This document shows, in pieces, positions 32,044 to 39,252 of a stretch of DNA of 42,575 nucleotides; position 1 is the stretch's first letter; each line of letters starts with the position of its first letter. Source of the stretch: a virus. The DNA is taken from positions 1 to 42,575 of the IMG/VR virus record IMGVR_UViG_3300028045_000003; one strand, written 5' to 3'. Position numbers and translations under genes: made by a program. A model generated the notes under the pieces. It made no database searches. It was not told where the DNA came from and worked only from the letters and a program-made list of their open reading frames with translations.

Positions 32044-32475
32044 ATGAGCTTTGGTGATATTCCTGTTAGAGAGAATGGGGAAGATTTTTTAGTTAGTGCA
32101 GAATGGTTTAATTCAATTAAATATGAACTAGTTGCTGCATTTGGGACAGGTGGATACATTAAAGTTGAAGCTGATCAATTAATTGCAAGTGCGGGTGAGG
32201 TTTCTTTTGATCCTGCAACTTTTAAACCTCTATTTCCTATTAGTGGCAATGGTGGGGCAGTTGTGGCAAGTTCAACACCGTTTGGAACTTCACATGGTTT
32301 TCAGTCGGGTAAAGAAATAATTTTACTTGGTTTATCTGATGCCAATACCGTAACATTTGAAGTTAATGATATTGATGAGGGTTTTATTTCAAATGGTAAA
32401 GTTGTTGTTGGAAGATTTGAACAAGTTATTTATATCTATAATGCAACTCTAAAACGATTTATAAGGAAGGAATAG
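32044..32475 (+). CDS. Small tail-tip protein (143 aa)
   Basis: I do not recognise a named family. The protein is beta-rich, with G-D-I-P-V-R-E-N-G-E-D-F at the start, an N-terminal form also common to fibre subunits, and a V-A-S-S-T-P-F-G-T-S-H-G-F section in the middle. It abuts the genes on either side and most likely sits in the tail tip or fibre base. Confidence 0.6.
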   Translation: MSFGDIPVRENGEDFLVSAEWFNSIKYELVAAFGTGGYIKVEADQLIASAGEVSFDPATFKPLFPISGNGGAVVASSTPFGTSHGFQSGKEIILLGLSDANTVTFEVNDIDEGFISNGKVVVGRFEQVIYIYNATLKRFIRKE

Positions 32476-32478
32476 ATT

Positions 32479-34965
32479 ATGAAATTTTTACTGCTTTTAT
32501 TAATTCCTATCTTTGCCTTTGGTTATGTTCCTAGCAATGATAGAAAAATTGATGCTGATGAAATTAGCGTTTTAAATTCAACATATGTTACATTAAAAAA
32601 TGATGTTGATATGGATACTAATAATATTTTTGGTATTACAAATTTAACCGTTACAGGTTTAACAACATTAGATGTATTTTTAAATGGCCCATTAAAAGCA
32701 ACGGCAGGTGTTGTTTCTTCAGGTGCTATAAATCTAACTAGTGAAGTAACTGGAATTTTACCAGTTGCCAATGGTGGAACTAATTCAAGTACTGCTTTAA
32801 CTAATGATAAAGTTATGGTTTCAACAACAGGTGCTGTTATTGAATCAGCAACTACCACAACACAATTAAGTTATTTAGATGCTACTAGTTCCATTCAAAC
32901 CCAATTAAATGGTAAACAAGATACAATTACAATTCTTCCAATTGCCAATGGTGGTACAGGTTCAGCAACACAAAACTTTGTTGATCTAACTACTAATCAA
33001 TCCATAGCAGGGGTTAAAACATATACAGGGCAATATGTAGCTGTATCAACTACTAATGGTATGCGCCCATGCAATGTAATGACTGAACTACAACGTGATG
33101 CTATTGCAGCACCGTCTGAAGGTGATTGTATTATCAATTCAGATACTAGTGAATTAAATTTTTATCTGGCCGCTGCGTGGGGGCAAGTTGGTGGTGGTAC
33201 AGGTGGTTCAGGTGAATTTAATTATTTAGTTGGTGATGATTTTGATTTTGAAGAAACTATTGGTGGTTGGACAGGGGATACTGGAATTGCAGTATCAAGA
33301 AATTTAACCAATGGATTTCTTCTTAGAGGCTTAGGCTTCATGCAGGTTATAAAAAATACAGGTAACAATTCAGGGCAAACTGCAAAATCACCTGTTTTTT
33401 CAATAGATGCGGGTGATCTTGGTAAAGACATTGTAATAAAATTTGATTACATAGTTAATTCTGGTGATGTATCAGCGGGTGATATTATAATTGAGGTAAT
33501 CCAAGACCCACTTGGAACTCCAGTAATATTAAAAGTTGAAAATGAAAATATACTTGGAGGTGGTGGAACTCATAATTCATCGTTTAGAGCTGATGAAACT
33601 ATTAAAGATTATCAAGTAACATTTAAGCAAGTTTCAGCAAGCGTTCCACCAACAAACATTGGCTATGACAATATAAAATTTAAACCTTTAAGTGAAGAAT
33701 CAGAATATTTAGCGGGATATTTTAACCCAATTACAAATTGGGAGGCATCAGCAATTGGCAGTGTTACAGGAACTAGTGGTGGTACACTTGCAATTGGAAC
33801 AGGTGGTGGAGCTGAATATACAGTTGATCAAAGGCAAGTGGGTTCAGACATAGAAATAAGATATAAATTAAGAGTTGGAACATCTGGCGCATCAGATGTT
33901 GTTGGTTCTTATCTATTTCCATTTCCAGTTGGAATACTACCTCAACCATCAGCTAGTGGATCGTATGTTGATATTGGTGGGGGTACAATTACAGTTTGGG
34001 CAACCGCTGAATCACACGCAAGGGTAAGGGCTAAGATTTTTAGCACTGGCTTTATTCTTACAAAGACAGATGGAAGTACTGCTACAACTGCGTTTGGTGG
34101 TGATGGTTCAATATTTACAAATGCTAACATAACTTCATTTACTGTGCGATTTCCAGTTGTGGGGTGGAATGGCGGCATAAATTCCGTATCAAGGAAAAGA
34201 ACATTATTAAAAGTTAGAGCTGAAGGAAATGCACTTGAGGTTATTACAGCAAATGTAACTCCAATTCCATTTATAGAAACTCATGATAATAAATCAGCGT
34301 ATGATGGCACTACTTTTACAGCACCATACGCAGGTGATTTTGATTATGGTGGCGTATTTATTACATCATCAAATTTAACAAGACTTCCTGAAATATGGCT
34401 AGACATTGGTGCAGGGTATTTTAGATACAGGGGTTGTGAAAACAGATCAACAGTTGAAGATATATCAAGGTTTAACTGTATTATAAGCATGAATATGGGT
34501 GATAAGGCACAACTAAGAACAAACTTAAATGGTGGTACGTTAGTTAATTTTCCCATTTATCATTACTTAAATATTAATGAAGTGCCAAGTGACTTAGTTG
34601 TAACTGGAACTTTTGGTGATTGTCAAACTAAAATACTTAGTGGAAATGTTGGTGGGCCATCAGACATAACTTCACTTGAGTTTACAGGGTTAACCATAGG
34701 AAATAGATATAGAGTACGTGCACAAATTGATAGTGATCAAAATGCATTAGTTAGATTTATTCATGGTGTATCAACACCCGCACAGTTACAAATTGCAGCG
34801 GGTGGTAGAACAGTTACGGCCATGCATACACCTGTGTTTACCGCAACAGCTACAAATTTTAGAACACGAAAAGATGATGCAATAACTACATATGGAAATA
34901 ATACACAAGCGCAAACTTGGGTTGAACTTTGTGAAAGTAATAAGGGAGAAACAACAAAATGGTAA
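32479..34965 (+). CDS. Large fibre/adhesin-like protein with Sec signal peptide (828 aa)
   Basis: The N-terminus MKFLLLLLIPIFAFGYVPS is a clear Sec signal peptide (likely cut after F-A-F-G). Two fibre motifs, L-P-V-A-N-G-G-T-N-S and L-P-I-A-N-G-G-T-G-S, lie at about residues 94 and 154. They are followed by a T-N-Q-S-I-A-G-V-K-T-Y segment and several beta domains up to the end. GGAAGGAA precedes the ATG. Phage tail fibres normally lack signal peptides, so this may be exported to the host envelope or be an unusual fibre. No intramolecular chaperone is evident. Confidence 0.78.
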   Translation: MKFLLLLLIPIFAFGYVPSNDRKIDADEISVLNSTYVTLKNDVDMDTNNIFGITNLTVTGLTTLDVFLNGPLKATAGVVSSGAINLTSEVTGILPVANGGTNSSTALTNDKVMVSTTGAVIESATTTTQLSYLDATSSIQTQLNGKQDTITILPIANGGTGSATQNFVDLTTNQSIAGVKTYTGQYVAVSTTNGMRPCNVMTELQRDAIAAPSEGDCIINSDTSELNFYLAAAWGQVGGGTGGSGEFNYLVGDDFDFEETIGGWTGDTGIAVSRNLTNGFLLRGLGFMQVIKNTGNNSGQTAKSPVFSIDAGDLGKDIVIKFDYIVNSGDVSAGDIIIEVIQDPLGTPVILKVENENILGGGGTHNSSFRADETIKDYQVTFKQVSASVPPTNIGYDNIKFKPLSEESEYLAGYFNPITNWEASAIGSVTGTSGGTLAIGTGGGAEYTVDQRQVGSDIEIRYKLRVGTSGASDVVGSYLFPFPVGILPQPSASGSYVDIGGGTITVWATAESHARVRAKIFSTGFILTKTDGSTATTAFGGDGSIFTNANITSFTVRFPVVGWNGGINSVSRKRTLLKVRAEGNALEVITANVTPIPFIETHDNKSAYDGTTFTAPYAGDFDYGGVFITSSNLTRLPEIWLDIGAGYFRYRGCENRSTVEDISRFNCIISMNMGDKAQLRTNLNGGTLVNFPIYHYLNINEVPSDLVVTGTFGDCQTKILSGNVGGPSDITSLEFTGLTIGNRYRVRAQIDSDQNALVRFIHGVSTPAQLQIAAGGRTVTAMHTPVFTATATNFRTRKDDAITTYGNNTQAQTWVELCESNKGETTKW

Positions 34966-35519
34966 AGTTATTATTATTAGTATTATTATTTACAAATACG
35001 GTATTAGCATCCACCTTGGTAAATGTAACAAAAATAAATGGAGAAGCTATTTGGCAAGAATTAGATACTGAAATACTTGCCGATGAATACATTGCAAATA
35101 CAAAACACAAGTGGGGCAAGTTAGCAGGTTGGCGTACAGATGATTGTGTTGGGCAAACTGGCACAAGAATTCATGCACTAAATTTCACAGAATATAATTG
35201 CCCTGATGAATTCACTGTTACAAAAACCGATACAACAATAGCTAGGGCAGCTAGAGAAGCTTTAAAAACTATTGAAAAGGATATGGCGTTTGGTAAATCT
35301 TTATATGCTAAAATTAGATTATTAAATGTTGGTAAAACTGAAGCTGTTAGGGATGCAATGCGGGTAGCATTTGAACCAATTAGAAGCGCTTTATTTGATG
35401 GTGATATTTGTAGTGCTAAATCAAAAATAGCTGTTGTGACAGTTGATGCAAATATTACTGCCGAAAATATTTCATATGTATTAGGTTTAATTAATGATGG
35501 TGGGTATGCATGTATCTAA
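34959..35519 (+). CDS. Secreted or periplasmic protein, partner of the fibre (186 aa)
   Basis: MVKLLLLVLLFTNTVLAST is a second clear signal peptide (cleavage after V-L-A). The mature part is helical, with four cysteines (D-D-C-V, Y-N-C-P, D-I-C-S, Y-A-C-I) that could form disulphides in the periplasm. Its ATG overlaps the stop of the fibre gene and its stop overlaps the endolysin start. Role unknown; it may accompany the exported adhesin or act in lysis. Confidence 0.7.
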   Translation: MVKLLLLVLLFTNTVLASTLVNVTKINGEAIWQELDTEILADEYIANTKHKWGKLAGWRTDDCVGQTGTRIHALNFTEYNCPDEFTVTKTDTTIARAAREALKTIEKDMAFGKSLYAKIRLLNVGKTEAVRDAMRVAFEPIRSALFDGDICSAKSKIAVVTVDANITAENISYVLGLINDGGYACI

Positions 35520-36115
35520 AAAAGATTGCATTTATTGTTGGACATAAGTTAACAGCTCAAGGTGCTGTTAACTATTTGAATGAAACTGAATGGGAATTTA
35601 ATTCGTCAATAGCTAATTATGTTAAAAGCAATTTTTCAACTGATCAATTTAGAGTATTTATTAAAACAACGCATTATGTAAAGAAGGTAAAAGAATTTAA
35701 CCCCTCTATGATAATAGAATTGCACTTTAATGCCTTTGAATTAAAAGCCTATGGTTGTGAAGCACTTGCCCTTGAAAACTCTCCAGAATCAATTTATGAA
35801 GCTAATAATTTTATAAATGAGTTTAATAAGCGTTTTAAAATTAAAAAGCGTGAGGTTTTAGAGCTTCAAGGGAAATTTGATAGGGGTTTTGCTAATTTTA
35901 ATGGCTTGCGGGCTTATCCTATGTTTTTATTTGAACCATGCTTTGCTAATTTTAAAACTAAAGATTCAATTAAAATAATTGAGAATTGGCAAGATTATGG
36001 GGATTTTTTAATTGATTACTGTAACTTTTATTTTGGCAATAAGGATAAAGTTACTGTTAATATACTAGATAGAATGATTGCAATTATGCAATCGTGGTTG
36101 CCTAAAGGGGTTTAA
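35510..36115 (+). CDS. Endolysin: zinc N-acetylmuramoyl-L-alanine amidase, Amidase_3 type (201 aa)
   Basis: It shows the AmiC-type zinc site: I-V-G-H-K (His12), a Glu near 27-29, and I-E-L-H-F-N-A (His72), plus the catalytic L-F-E-P-C-F (Glu142). It cuts the bond between muramic acid and the stem peptide. There is no signal peptide, so it needs a holin. It is followed by three small genes that probably complete lysis. The chain is a bare catalytic domain with about 50 residues after Glu142, no clear wall-binding repeat. Confidence 0.87.
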   Translation: MYLKKIAFIVGHKLTAQGAVNYLNETEWEFNSSIANYVKSNFSTDQFRVFIKTTHYVKKVKEFNPSMIIELHFNAFELKAYGCEALALENSPESIYEANNFINEFNKRFKIKKREVLELQGKFDRGFANFNGLRAYPMFLFEPCFANFKTKDSIKIIENWQDYGDFLIDYCNFYFGNKDKVTVNILDRMIAIMQSWLPKGV

Positions 36116-36116
36116 T

Positions 36117-36404
36117 ATGAATATTTTAGACGAAATTAAAAGTGTTGTTGAAGTAAAGATTAATATTAAAGAAGATGTTCTAGCGCAAAAGCTTTTTGAT
36201 CAAGCTGTTGATCCATTAATGCTTAAACTAGTTGGATATATTCCTACTGAACTTGATAATGCTTATTATGAAGGTAAAAAAGAAGAACTAAAAATTATGT
36301 TCACTGAATTGTTAACAAAAGAAGTTGCTAAAATTGAAGCTAAAATTGATTCAGCAATTGGTGAAGCTAAAATTGATTCAGCAATTGGTGAAGATGAAAT
36401 TTAA
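36117..36404 (+). CDS. Helical lysis-region protein with duplicated end (95 aa)
   Basis: Starts at ATG 36117, just after the endolysin stop, with AAAGGGG about 9 nt upstream; an earlier ATG at 36078 lies inside the endolysin and lacks a ribosome site. The sequence is helical and charged, with no membrane segment. Its end carries A-K-I-D-S-A-I-G-E twice, made by a 27-bp tandem duplication. The function is unknown. Confidence 0.65.
   Translation: MNILDEIKSVVEVKINIKEDVLAQKLFDQAVDPLMLKLVGYIPTELDNAYYEGKKEELKIMFTELLTKEVAKIEAKIDSAIGEAKIDSAIGEDEI
36339..36392 (+). repeat. 27-bp perfect tandem duplication
   Basis: Two adjoining 27-nt copies encode A-K-I-D-S-A-I-G-E and end just 1 nt before the next start codon (36394). 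The next gene's ribosome site (GGTGAAG) lies at the end of the second copy. Confidence 0.9.
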
Positions 36405-36693
36405 TTTTACATGGCCCATTCTTAAGGAGTGGGTTATTTCATTTCTACGTGATAAAGCCGTTAAAGCTGCACTTAAAAAGATTTTAGGGAATGCATTAGC
36501 AGGTGGGGTTAAAGGTTGGATTATTAAATATGTTGTAACTGAATTATATGATGAAGTTGCAAAGCCTATGATTCAGTATGCATTTCAAATTGTTGGGTAT
36601 AGGTATGAAGTACAAAAAGGTGAACACATTTTAAAAAGGATTGAAAATGCTGAAACTAGTGATGAATGGCGTGATTCTGTTAATGATGCTTAG
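36394..36693 (+). CDS. Holin-like amphipathic protein candidate (99 aa)
   Basis: A basic helix (K-A-V-K-A-A-L-K-K-I-L) leads into G-N-A-L-A-G-G-V-K-G-W-I-I-K-Y-V-V-T-E-L, a Gly-punctuated helix of medium hydrophobicity, and then a charged tail. Position after the endolysin and the Gly/Ala helix suggest a membrane-acting lysis protein, but no full transmembrane segment is certain. The start is ATG 36394; in the same frame, upstream codons through the tandem repeat are a by-product. Confidence 0.55.
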   Translation: MKFNFTWPILKEWVISFLRDKAVKAALKKILGNALAGGVKGWIIKYVVTELYDEVAKPMIQYAFQIVGYRYEVQKGEHILKRIENAETSDEWRDSVNDA

Positions 36694-36958
36694 TAGCTGT
36701 AAAAACCCACCAACTATAAAAAAGCCTGTTGAAATGTTTGCTATAAGCCAAAAATTTAATGAAGCGGCTAAAGGCAAAAAGAATTTAAATTTTAAAGATG
36801 AAAAGCAACGTGTGGGGGAGTGGACAACCCAACCTGAATATATCCCCCTACATGAAGCCCCTGAAAATATGATGTGTTTTTCTATGCTCACATGGCTTAA
36901 AGTTATTAAGCCAAAATTAAAACATGGTAGTGAGTACTACCATGATAATAGACGCTAG
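36647..36958 (+). CDS. Lipoprotein, outer-membrane spanin (Rz1-like) candidate (103 aa)
   Basis: M-L-K-L-V-M-N-G-V-I-L-L-M-M-L-S-S-C is a lipoprotein signal with lipobox L-S-S-C (Cys18). It begins within the 3' end of the preceding gene in another frame, an arrangement typical of Rz/Rz1 spanins, which fuse the membranes at lysis. The mature part is longer and less Pro-rich than most Rz1. ATG 36647 has AAAAAGG about 9 nt ahead. The last 22 nt region forms a terminator for the opposing operon. Confidence 0.65.
   Translation: MLKLVMNGVILLMMLSSCKNPPTIKKPVEMFAISQKFNEAAKGKKNLNFKDEKQRVGEWTTQPEYIPLHEAPENMMCFSMLTWLKVIKPKLKHGSEYYHDNRR
36923..36944 (-). terminator. Terminator of the leftward operon
   Basis: CATGGTAGT (36923-36931) pairs with ACTACCATG (36936-36944) around a 4-nt loop. 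Read leftward it is followed by TTTTAATTTT. It lies just beyond the last leftward stop (36955) and inside the end of the rightward lipoprotein gene. Read rightward there is no T run. Confidence 0.75.
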
Positions 36959-37314
36959 AATTTCCAAGGTTCTTTTTTACCTCCAAGATATTCCCTAGCA
37001 TAGCCTTTAATAATTAAGTGTTGATTTATATTAACGTTTTTAAAAAACACATCAGCTAAATACCTTCCATATTTATCTTTACCATGTGATACAATTTGAA
37101 TAGGTTTAAACATAATTAGGCTATGTAGAAAATCTCTAGCTTCAACTGCTTTTTGTTTTTCAATTTCAAAAGTGCCACGTAATTCAGGTGTGTCTATTCC
37201 CATTAAACGAATAGATTCTTTTTTCTTCCATATCCCAAACCCTAAATCAATATCAACTGTGATGGTATTACCATCATAAACTTTTGATACTATTGCATTA
37301 TATGTATACATCAT
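36955..37314 (-). CDS. Staphylococcal-nuclease-like endonuclease (119 aa)
   Basis: V-Y-D-G-N-T-I-T-V-D-I-D (Asp21 region), then S-I-R-L-M-G-I-D-T-P-E (Arg36, Asp41, Glu44) and K-D-K-Y-G-R-Y-L-A (Arg84) are the full active-site set of SNase/thermonuclease proteins. It is shorter than secreted nucleases and has no signal peptide, so it probably acts in the cytoplasm, perhaps degrading host DNA. It is the last gene of the leftward operon. Confidence 0.92.
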   Translation of the reverse strand: MMYTYNAIVSKVYDGNTITVDIDLGFGIWKKKESIRLMGIDTPELRGTFEIEKQKAVEARDFLHSLIMFKPIQIVSHGKDKYGRYLADVFFKNVNINQHLIIKGYAREYLGGKKEPWKF

Positions 37315-37997
37315 TCCCCCTTTACAAATGGATGATTATCCCCAAAATACTTTTTAAAGTTTTTAGGTTGGTTAATAAACTTAATCCAAAATTTTGAATT
37401 TAAATCTTTAAGCTGAAGCCACAAAACATTTCTAGCTGAAATATTATTTTGGACTATTGTGCTAAATGCATACAAATTAAATAGTATTGATTCAGTTATA
37501 TTTGTTGAAAACCCAAATGATTTTTTAAAATAGTATACATCATGAGGCATTAATTTAAATGCCAACTTATAAGCATCAAATACTTCATTTTGCCACACAA
37601 AATTTCTATGCTCATTTCTAATTTTCCATAAAGCCTTTATTGAATCAATCCAAGAAACTGAATTAGCAATGCCTGAATAACAAAGATAAAAGTCTTGCTG
37701 ATGAAGTTTTATAAAAATTGGTGTTCTTAAATAGTGCATCCCAATTGCTTCATCCCTTGAAATAGGTGGTTCAGTTTTATTTGGAAGTCTATCAATGTAA
37801 AAAGAATTACTTGTAAATTCAAGGCAAGCATCATACAGCTTTTGATAATGTCTAGTACTGGCTGTTAAATGTCCTAGAGCTTGAGCATATGCCGTATAAA
37901 TCCAACCATTATTAGAACTTGGTTCAAATGGTGAATAATCTTCTTTGCATGGTTTATCGTGATATAGTTCATATTTACAAATGTAGTTATTCTCCAT
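37311..37997 (-). CDS. Hypothetical early protein (228 aa)
   Basis: I do not recognise this protein. It is helical and aromatic-rich, with four cysteines near the N-terminus and middle, and no signal or membrane segment. ATG 37997 has GGGAG 6 nt upstream. A GTG at 38042 would extend it by 15 residues but is not needed. It overlaps a small membrane gene by 11 nt and the nuclease by 4 nt. Confidence 0.68.
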   Translation of the reverse strand: MENNYICKYELYHDKPCKEDYSPFEPSSNNGWIYTAYAQALGHLTASTRHYQKLYDACLEFTSNSFYIDRLPNKTEPPISRDEAIGMHYLRTPIFIKLHQQDFYLCYSGIANSVSWIDSIKALWKIRNEHRNFVWQNEVFDAYKLAFKLMPHDVYYFKKSFGFSTNITESILFNLYAFSTIVQNNISARNVLWLQLKDLNSKFWIKFINQPKNFKKYFGDNHPFVKGE

Positions 37998-38166
37998 ACA
38001 TATCTCCCATTGACTCATGTAGATTTTCAATATGCTTTTCACATTTAATTAATTTACCTTCTAATATTATATTTTTATTTTCAAACTCTACTCTTTTTCT
38101 AGTTTCTTCATAAGACTTAAAAAATATCCATGCAAAAAGTATTGCCACAATTGGTGCATATCTCAT
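37987..38166 (-). CDS. Small membrane-anchored coiled-coil protein, i-spanin-like topology (59 aa)
   Basis: An N-terminal hydrophobic helix (Y-A-P-I-V-A-I-L-F-A-W-I-F-F) is followed by a charged coiled coil (E-E-T-R-K-R-V-E-F-E-N-K-N). The ATG overlaps the upstream stop (ATGA). The topology suits an inner-membrane spanin, but it is in the leftward operon rather than with the lysis genes. It could also be an exclusion factor. Confidence 0.6.
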   Translation of the reverse strand: MRYAPIVAILFAWIFFKSYEETRKRVEFENKNIILEGKLIKCEKHIENLHESMGDMYGE

Positions 38167-38417
38167 TTAACCACCTCTAACCATGTTTCAGGAATATTAC
38201 TAACGATGCGTAAACTTGGATCATCTTCATACACTTCATCTAATGCCCAATGCTTATTTTCATAATCCCATTGCCAACCCCATGCCTTTAAGTCATCTTT
38301 AAGCATAAAAGTTTTGCCCTTAAGAGCATATGATTTAGGTTTAAGTTTTTTACCTTTATCATCAGTTTTCATAATAGAGTTAATTGCACTTAATTGTTGC
38401 TCAATTGATTTATTCAT
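38163..38417 (-). CDS. Small DUF5710-like domain protein (84 aa)
   Basis: The segment F-M-L-K-D-D-L-K-A-W-G-W-Q-W-D-Y-E-N-K-H-W-A-L resembles the K-x-x-L-K-x-x-G-x-x-W-D-x-x-x-K-x-W domain found in replication and recombination proteins of phages and plasmids. ATG 38417 has GGGGGA 4 nt upstream; a longer start at 38444 is unlikely. A nucleic-acid role is a guess. Confidence 0.65.
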   Translation of the reverse strand: MNKSIEQQLSAINSIMKTDDKGKKLKPKSYALKGKTFMLKDDLKAWGWQWDYENKHWALDEVYEDDPSLRIVSNIPETWLEVVK

Positions 38418-39031
38418 ACTTCCCCCGCATATTTCCAATAGCATCTTTTAAACCATAGATTTCTCCATGATCTATAACAAACTAAAACTTTATCGTTTGC
38501 ACTTGGTTCACTGAACATTATATCCCAACACTGTTCATATATTTCATTCATTAAATAACAAAGTGAATTTTTACGCCTTTTAGTATTTCGTTTATCATGG
38601 GAAAATCCCATCTTATGCCCCCACTCATGATGGAAATTAGAACCATTTAACTTTGAGGTTCTTTTGTCAAAATATCTTGTATTGGTGTGTATGTATTTAT
38701 CTTTAGTTGATGTAAATCCTATTATCCTTCTAAAAGAGTAGTAATCATCTACCCAAATATCCACTTCATTATCTTCTTCAGGATTTAAAACCTCACGTGC
38801 GCTCATTACGTGATAGTAAATTTCATTAGGGCTTGCATATTTCCACTTGGAGAGTTCCCCATTTACATATTCACGTTCATCAAGCATTTTTAAAAACTTA
38901 TCTCTATACAAATTACTGCGCATAATTAACTGCATTTCATTTTGTATTACTTGTGCCTTATCCCTTCTAGGTTGTGTGTTTAGCTGTTTAAAATCAATTT
39001 TAATTTTTAAATTCTTTTGTAATTCATTCAA
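38414..39031 (-). CDS. Metzincin-type zinc metalloprotease (205 aa, TTG start)
   Basis: H-H-E-W-G-H-K-M-G-F-S-H-D contains the full metzincin zinc motif HExxHxxGxxH (His135, Glu136, His139, Gly142, His145). The C-Y-L-M-N-E at about 158-163 may supply the Met-turn. There is no signal peptide, so it would act inside the cell or after lysis. TTG 39031 has GGAG 7 nt upstream and overlaps the preceding stop; no in-frame ATG exists before residue 33. The target is unknown. Confidence 0.8.
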   Translation of the reverse strand: MNELQKNLKIKIDFKQLNTQPRRDKAQVIQNEMQLIMRSNLYRDKFLKMLDEREYVNGELSKWKYASPNEIYYHVMSAREVLNPEEDNEVDIWVDDYYSFRRIIGFTSTKDKYIHTNTRYFDKRTSKLNGSNFHHEWGHKMGFSHDKRNTKRRKNSLCYLMNEIYEQCWDIMFSEPSANDKVLVCYRSWRNLWFKRCYWKYAGEV

Positions 39032-39252
39032 AATTTACTCCATGATTGTTGTCTATATTCCATTAATAAAGCAGTTTTTGCATCACTACTTGAAGTAGTA
39101 AAGTATGCAAAAGACCTAAAGTTTTCATTCTCCTTTTTAGATGTAGCTATTAGTTTATTTCTTTTTTCTCCATACTCAATATTAAAAACTAAATTGCAAT
39201 CATATAAATATTTATCTCTTAAAGTAAATTGTTCATCAGTTAACTTTTCCAT
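39028..39252 (-). CDS. Hypothetical early protein (74 aa)
   Basis: I do not recognise this protein. Lys/Glu-rich, with a strand-helix pattern and Tyr/Phe clusters (F-R-S-F-A-Y-F). ATG 39252 lies inside the polymerase end; GGGGAG is about 11 nt upstream. A TTG at 39270 is an alternative start. Confidence 0.62.
   Translation of the reverse strand: MEKLTDEQFTLRDKYLYDCNLVFNIEYGEKRNKLIATSKKENENFRSFAYFTTSSSDAKTALLMEYRQQSWSKF

Noticed and set aside
36078-36116. ATG 36078 as start of the 95-aa gene
   Set aside because: It lies within the endolysin gene without a ribosome site; ATG 36117 follows AAAGGGG.
36325-36393. Longer start for the 99-aa holin-like gene, giving a repeated K-L-K-L-I-Q-Q-L segment
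   Set aside because: That segment is the tandem repeat of the upstream gene read in another frame; ATG 36394 has a better context.
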